Assembly (NCBI GenBank): GCA_004151065.3 | Contig: NWUY0304587011.1 | Location: 1 to 22,099, forward strand | DNA: 22,099 nucleotides | Origin: Larix sibirica | Taxonomy: Eukaryota > Streptophyta > Pinopsida > Pinales > Pinaceae | Reading direction: 5' to 3' | In this document: positions 17,881 to 22,099 of the stretch, piece by piece | How the letters are laid out: each line of letters opens with the position of its first letter | Numbering within the stretch: position 1 is the first letter of the stretch | Position numbers and translations under genes: made by a program | Notes under the pieces: generated by a model | What the model saw: the letters and a program-made list of their open reading frames with translations, nothing else | Databases searched by the model: none | Told to the model about the DNA's origin: nothing

Positions 17881-19425
17881 GTAGCCACTAGCAGCTCTAG
17901 GGGCATAGGCTTATGAAACAGAGGCAAAAAAGGCCAGATAAGTAAGGGAGCATCTAGAGTTACCGATCCAGAAGCTACAGTGTAAAAACAACAATAGAAC
18001 TTCATTACATATATAGAGAAGCTCGCTAACTAAGGTTGATCCGCACTGTGGTGACCGACCAGTCTATTATAATAAGCTATTGTGAAAAGCTATCTATTTT
18101 TAATTACTTATACTAATCTAGTGACTAAAAAACCTTAGCTCTTGCCCCTTTAGCTATACCCTTAAGATAGAAGCCAGAGCGATAGTTACTCTAAAAAGCA
18201 AAATGATATTGTCTAGGCCCCTAAGATCTTCCATAAATCCGCTGTTGAAAGTAACTAAAAATAGCCTTCACTGATAACTTAGTCTAATTCAAGGTGTGAT
18301 AGGGGGAAGGGGAACACTACTCAAACTGGTTATTAATAAATTTCGCGATCGAAACACAAATGCATCAATATATATCCTATATTTCGAGGAAGAAAATTAT
18401 CCACTGGGTTTGAAGTTAGGAACCCTTAATCATATGGAATAATAAAAGATCTGGCTTCTCTTAAATATACTAAAGCGGTTTGCTTGATTCACCCACACTT
18501 TAATCTATCATGGAGGTTAGCTATAATTTAACCCAATTTATTTAAGCTTTTACTTCTTGTAGGGACATGCATTCCACTTATGGATTCATGCTATATATCT
18601 TGGTGGTTTGCTGTAGACACTCGGAGCTTAGGGGAGCACCTATCTATTTTGCTTTAAAACACTTGCTACTAGGAATTGAACTAGCTAAACTAAAGTTCTT
18701 TTCCTCACTACCTTGGACGTAGCTACCATTTACCCTAGCTTTCGGTGCTCCTATCATCCATTCTTTGGACTCTCCACAAGCCTGTGCTCCTACATAGTTG
18801 TAATTGCTTTTCTGCTACCTTAAGTTCCTTTTATATGTGGATTTGCTTCATTCATTCTGGTACTTTGCATCAAATTCTAATTTATATTCTTTATTTTATT
18901 TGGTCAGTTAGTTTATAGTGAAAATAATAGATATACTAGGTAAATTCCTATATAACCACATTTTCATTATTGGGTTTTATTTACAATGTTCCGCCACGGC
19001 TGGTTTAAATGGCCCTGCCTGGCATCTGAAATTGAAAATCACTTTACCAGATTGGCAGTAGTACATAAATATTCTCTGGGGCTTCTCTCCTGTCGGCCGG
19101 TGGTTATATGTGTACCCGCCTTCTTCCTTATATAATATGTTATTGATCAATTGAATAAATTACTGTACGCTTCCAATATATCTGCCTATGTTTGTTGTGT
19201 TGTCCTGTGACGTCCCGTGTTAATACCCAATTGCGAACCGACGACGATGCACTTGACGCATTGCTTGCTTTTAGGCTTCACGAAAGAAACCGCCTTACAA
19301 ATACGCTTGGCGCCTGGGCTTGGAAGAACTCGTAATGCTATAATGTGTGGTTAGACAATAACTAGATGTGTTGCTAGAGATAGTTTGGCTAGACCTGCCG
19401 AGAATGACCATCACCGCTGAACGAG
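17881..19425. other. AT-rich stretch, nothing securely recognised
   Basis: No open frame above about 60 codons, no tRNA and no clear repeat. The part next to the ndhF relic could be more plastid DNA too diverged to recognise. On the minus strand, 18805-18620 has a moderately open frame (…GAQACGESKEWMIGAPKAR…) with no family I can name. Confidence 0.45.
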
Positions 19426-19431
19426 TCGGTT

Positions 19432-19500
19432 TTGGCTACTGGGCTTGGGCTGGCTGCTCGCCTTGGATACTCGAGCTGGGCTACTTGGCTCGGAGACCCA
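19432..19500. repeat. 'gggcttgg-tactcgg' repeat cluster, third plus-strand copy
   Basis: 'ggctactgggcttgggctgg', then 'ctgctcgccttggatactcg' and 'agctgggctacttggctcgg', reuse the words of 4628-4742 and 15122-15180. Two overlapping plus-strand frames (66 and 64 codons) run through it and are not credible genes. Confidence 0.55.
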
Positions 19501-20715
19501 TTCTTGATAAACAGCTTCATTCAACATTCTTTAATAATAAAATTTTTACTTTTGGGAGGCCAAGGTAACCTCATCGGAGCTATAAAATGGATTAAGGTTT
19601 TTCCAATCTTGCCAATTGGTATATGAAACAAGTTCTATGTAATGTTCATATATATATTTTTCTTAAGTAATAATAGGGTTCCTTATTATCCCTTCGCCCT
19701 CTTTTATATTATTGGGGGGAAAGAGGGATTTATTCTAACTGATCTCGCCTGCATCCGGCAAGAGCCCACAAAACCGATGATCAAAATAATAATGGTGCTC
19801 ATAGCTTTCTATCATAACCCAACTTAATTCAAATCACTCCGATTATAATAGGTGCCCCTAATAAATTTATTAATCTCTAATAATTAATAGGCAATTCCCC
19901 TTTCTCTATAATAACTTTGTGCGGACGAAGCTATAATTAATATATGGGGAAACCGAAGCCCCATTTGAACGCAACCCATGAATGGGGGACCATTTAGGAA
20001 GCGATAGGGGGAGTAAACAAAAATCATGGTGATCCACCACACATTTAATAAAGAGTAATTATAAGCAGTTCAGCCAATCTTTGGGATGACTGCCCTACTA
20101 TTCTAATTTTGCATCCCTTACTTAAATAAGATAAAGGCTATCAATCTACAGTATCGCCAGATCAGATTTCACTTCCATTCGTTAGGTCGAAGAAAGCGTA
20201 ATTACATATATAAATAATTACAAACAGCATAGCCAAATGCATATTACTTATGAACATGCCTACCAGGCATACCACCTGGGATTGTTTTTAGGGGAATAAA
20301 TAAGAACTTACCTTCTAGCTAGTGATTTGAGGGGCAAAGACGGGCAGGAGATATACATGCATGGATGGTTCGTACCTCGCCCTTTTTGGGTTGAGTCACT
20401 TCGTACCTAGCCCCTCTATGTATGTCCGTTTGGGAAAGAAAGTTGTTCCTTCCCTACACTTAGTTCGGCAGAGCCTTTTTATTTCCTATGAAATTCCAAA
20501 TTCTGGAATTACTTTCCCGGCTTCCAGTCCGCCTCCCCGTGTGAATGCCAATACTTCCAGACAGCATTTGTGCACTATATATATAGATAGATCGGGTTGG
20601 GTTGAGTGCAGAGTCTACCTCCCTCCACCCGCTTCAAACAAGACTACAAGGCATTAAACCCAACCTACACGACGCATAAGCCCGACCTTTACTTAATCTA
20701 ATAAATTTTCATTCC
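19501..20715. other. Non-coding stretch, no gene supported
   Basis: Frames at 19642-19827 (61 codons) and 20361-20657 (98 codons) have no motif and no homologue elsewhere in the window. 'gtgcggacg' at 19919-19927, followed by paired 'ggggaaacc...ccccat', has a faint group II intron flavour, but no domain V or VI was found. Confidence 0.45.
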
Positions 20716-20729
20716 TCCCAAGGCTCAGT

Positions 20730-20910
20730 GAGCTGATCGGATTGCTTGCCTTCCAGTGAGCAAAAGGGTGAGCAGAAGGCTGGCTATAGAAGTGAGAGGT
20801 AAGCAGCGAGTGAGCAGAAGCAGTGAGCAGAAGGCTGGCTATAGAAGGACTCAGTGTGCCATTATAGAAGTGTAATTTATAAAAGCAAAGGCAGCAGTGA
20901 GCAGGACAAG
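20730..20910. repeat. Repeat region with perfect 25-bp duplication (gtgagcag...)
   Basis: The 25-base word at 20768-20792, gtgagcagaaggctggctat followed by agaag, is repeated without change at 20823-20847, 55 bases apart. Partial copies of 'gtgagcag' or 'gtgagca' surround it (20756, 20810, 20896). The perfect match indicates recent duplication or gene conversion. The overlapping 85-codon minus-strand frame (20693-20950) is repeat-encoded (Ser, Leu, His-rich) and unsupported. Confidence 0.75.
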
Positions 20911-20974
20911 AATTCCAAGCACAAGATCCAAATGCCAGCAGACTTACCAAACTAAAACAAACTTATTCAGATCA

Positions 20975-21910
20975 AGGTGCAAAAGTTATCTATGGTGTCA
21001 TCATATATATATGGGTTTTATGAGCAATGACACCTAATAAATCTACTTCTCATTTCGAAGAAAGAGTTGCACAAAGTTAAAGGCAGCACACGGCAAAGGC
21101 AGAGTGCATTCAGAAGCTTGACTCTACGGCTCTAGCAGCAGAGACTAGAGTATGTGAACAAGTAAATATAAAATATCATCGTATAGTAGGTTGTAAAGTA
21201 GGTCCGGTATGAACACGTCCTTATGCCAATATCATATTATACTTATTCAGAGCAGCGGGACAAATCCAAATAAACTATTATTGTAACTAGGTTCTATTTT
21301 TGACAGAATGGAGACTACGGCTTTCACTTGGATTGAACTCTGGGGCTATGGCCTTGGCACATTTCCCATGGAGAGCTCTAGCTACCGGGGCCTCTTCTGG
21401 GGCTTTGTCGTCTAGGATAAATTAGAGTTGTTATATATATATATATTAGATATATAGAATCAAGAAATATAGGAACAAGTAAAACGTAGAAATGGCGATA
21501 TAATATGTGAAATTGATTGAGATTCTCTTTGTTTATGGCAAATAAAATTCTCTATGTGACATCGTATAGGAACAAGTAACTACTAAGGCGGCTTTTCAAA
21601 AGGCTTTCTTGGATTGAACTCTAGGGCTATATACAAGTTCAAACTTATCTATGGCATCATAGGTGCGTATCTATGAGACATCATATATGAACACTAGTTA
21701 GGTATTATGACAACATAATACATGTAAATTGGAGTTGTTCTGGTTAGTTAGGGTTCCCAGCTAGCTAGCAAGCAAGCAAGGTCTTTTCTTTCTTTGCAAA
21801 GGACACAAAAAGAAGAAGCTTATTCGCTGGAGCTCAGGCAGATAGGGTTCAAATATATGCACACGTAGATATGGAAACATCATATATGAACAAGTGGAGA
21901 CGTGAGATCT
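20975..21910. repeat. Array of diverged 'tctatg..acatcatatatgaacaagt' units
   Basis: A unit of about 30 bases recurs at irregular spacing: 20985-21008, 21151-21165, 21467-21484, 21551-21580, 21640-21660, 21670-21698 and 21871-21896. A second word, 'cttggattgaactct(g/a)gggctat', occurs at 21327-21349 and 21608-21630, 281 bases apart and preceded by 'cggctttcacttgg' or 'aggctttcttgg'. The region thus looks like two or more old copies of a longer block. Confidence 0.6.
21430..21458. repeat. AT dinucleotide microsatellite
   Basis: 'ttatatatatatatatatta' followed by 'gatatatag'. It is a simple repeat of about nine AT steps inside the larger diverged array. Confidence 0.85.
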
Positions 21911-22099
21911 CATATGTTAAAGCTAGATAGAAGAATTATTATTTCTCTTTTTTGTTCCGAACACATACATGTTTAATTGCCTTGTCAACGTATCCATGGC
22001 GAGTTTAGGCCTGGCCCCATAGCAACCCAGTTCATTGCTCATGCGCTCATGAGAGTAAAACTAGTCTAGTTTGTAGTAGTTCCGGTTCATGCCAATGAC

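Noticed and set aside
19915-20000. 5' end of a group II intron (gtgcgg...)
   Set aside because: Only the first five bases and a short stem fit. No domain V/VI hairpin or exon partner is visible downstream.
20361-20657. 98-codon plus-strand frame
   Set aside because: Composition is Pro/Ser-rich with no recognisable domain; I see nothing beyond an open frame.

Overview
The window looks like gene-poor, repeat-rich intergenic DNA of a large plant organelle genome, most likely a land-plant mitochondrion. I infer this from four things. Base composition is mixed and there is no dense coding. There are many short, degenerate tandem and dispersed repeat families, several recurring at distant places in the window. 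A decayed nuclear-type Ty3/gypsy retrotransposon integrase sits at about 6.7-7.4 kb, and a decayed fragment of plastid ndhF at about 17.72-17.88 kb. Mitochondrial genomes of gymnosperms and ferns commonly carry such imports, but nuclear DNA can carry them too. I found no intact standard mitochondrial gene, rRNA or tRNA, so lineage and compartment stay inferences.

Layout. 1-1.4 kb: non-coding with three repeat tracts. 1.4-3.0 kb: two minus-strand reading frames (1435-2001, 188 codons; 2376-2972, 198 codons) separated by a five-copy tandem array of about 25 bp. 3.0-5.8 kb: degenerate repeats, a 123-codon frame that may be a retroelement relic, and the first member of a dispersed repeat pair (3845-3960). 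5.8-6.7 kb: nothing recognised. 6.7-7.4 kb: gypsy integrase remnant, minus strand. 7.4-13.4 kb: non-coding, with modules found elsewhere in the window. 13.6-13.8 kb: second member of the dispersed pair, carrying a 71-codon frame. 14.1-15.4 kb: repeats. 15.39-15.73 kb: plus-strand pseudogene related to the 2376-2972 frame. 16.2-17.4 kb: purine-rich and CGATT-rich degenerate repeats. 17.4-17.9 kb: two hairpins and the ndhF relic. 17.9-20.7 kb: mostly unexplained AT-rich sequence. 20.7-21.9 kb: a perfect 25-bp duplication and an array of diverged short repeats.

The main result is an unrecognised protein family present in three diverged copies (1435-2001 minus, 2376-2972 minus, 15392-15727 plus). 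They share the pattern [K/R]-G-[I/F]-N-S near the middle and G-[I/L]-[S/T]-x-x-E-[I/V] about 20 residues later, followed by a Leu-Ala and a basic tail. The first two align without gaps through this core. The third has four extra residues and an in-frame TAG. A fourth locus (13620-13835) may preserve an N-terminal piece. Function is unknown. Nothing suggests an operon or a working pathway; the window reads as accumulated, decaying and shuffled DNA.
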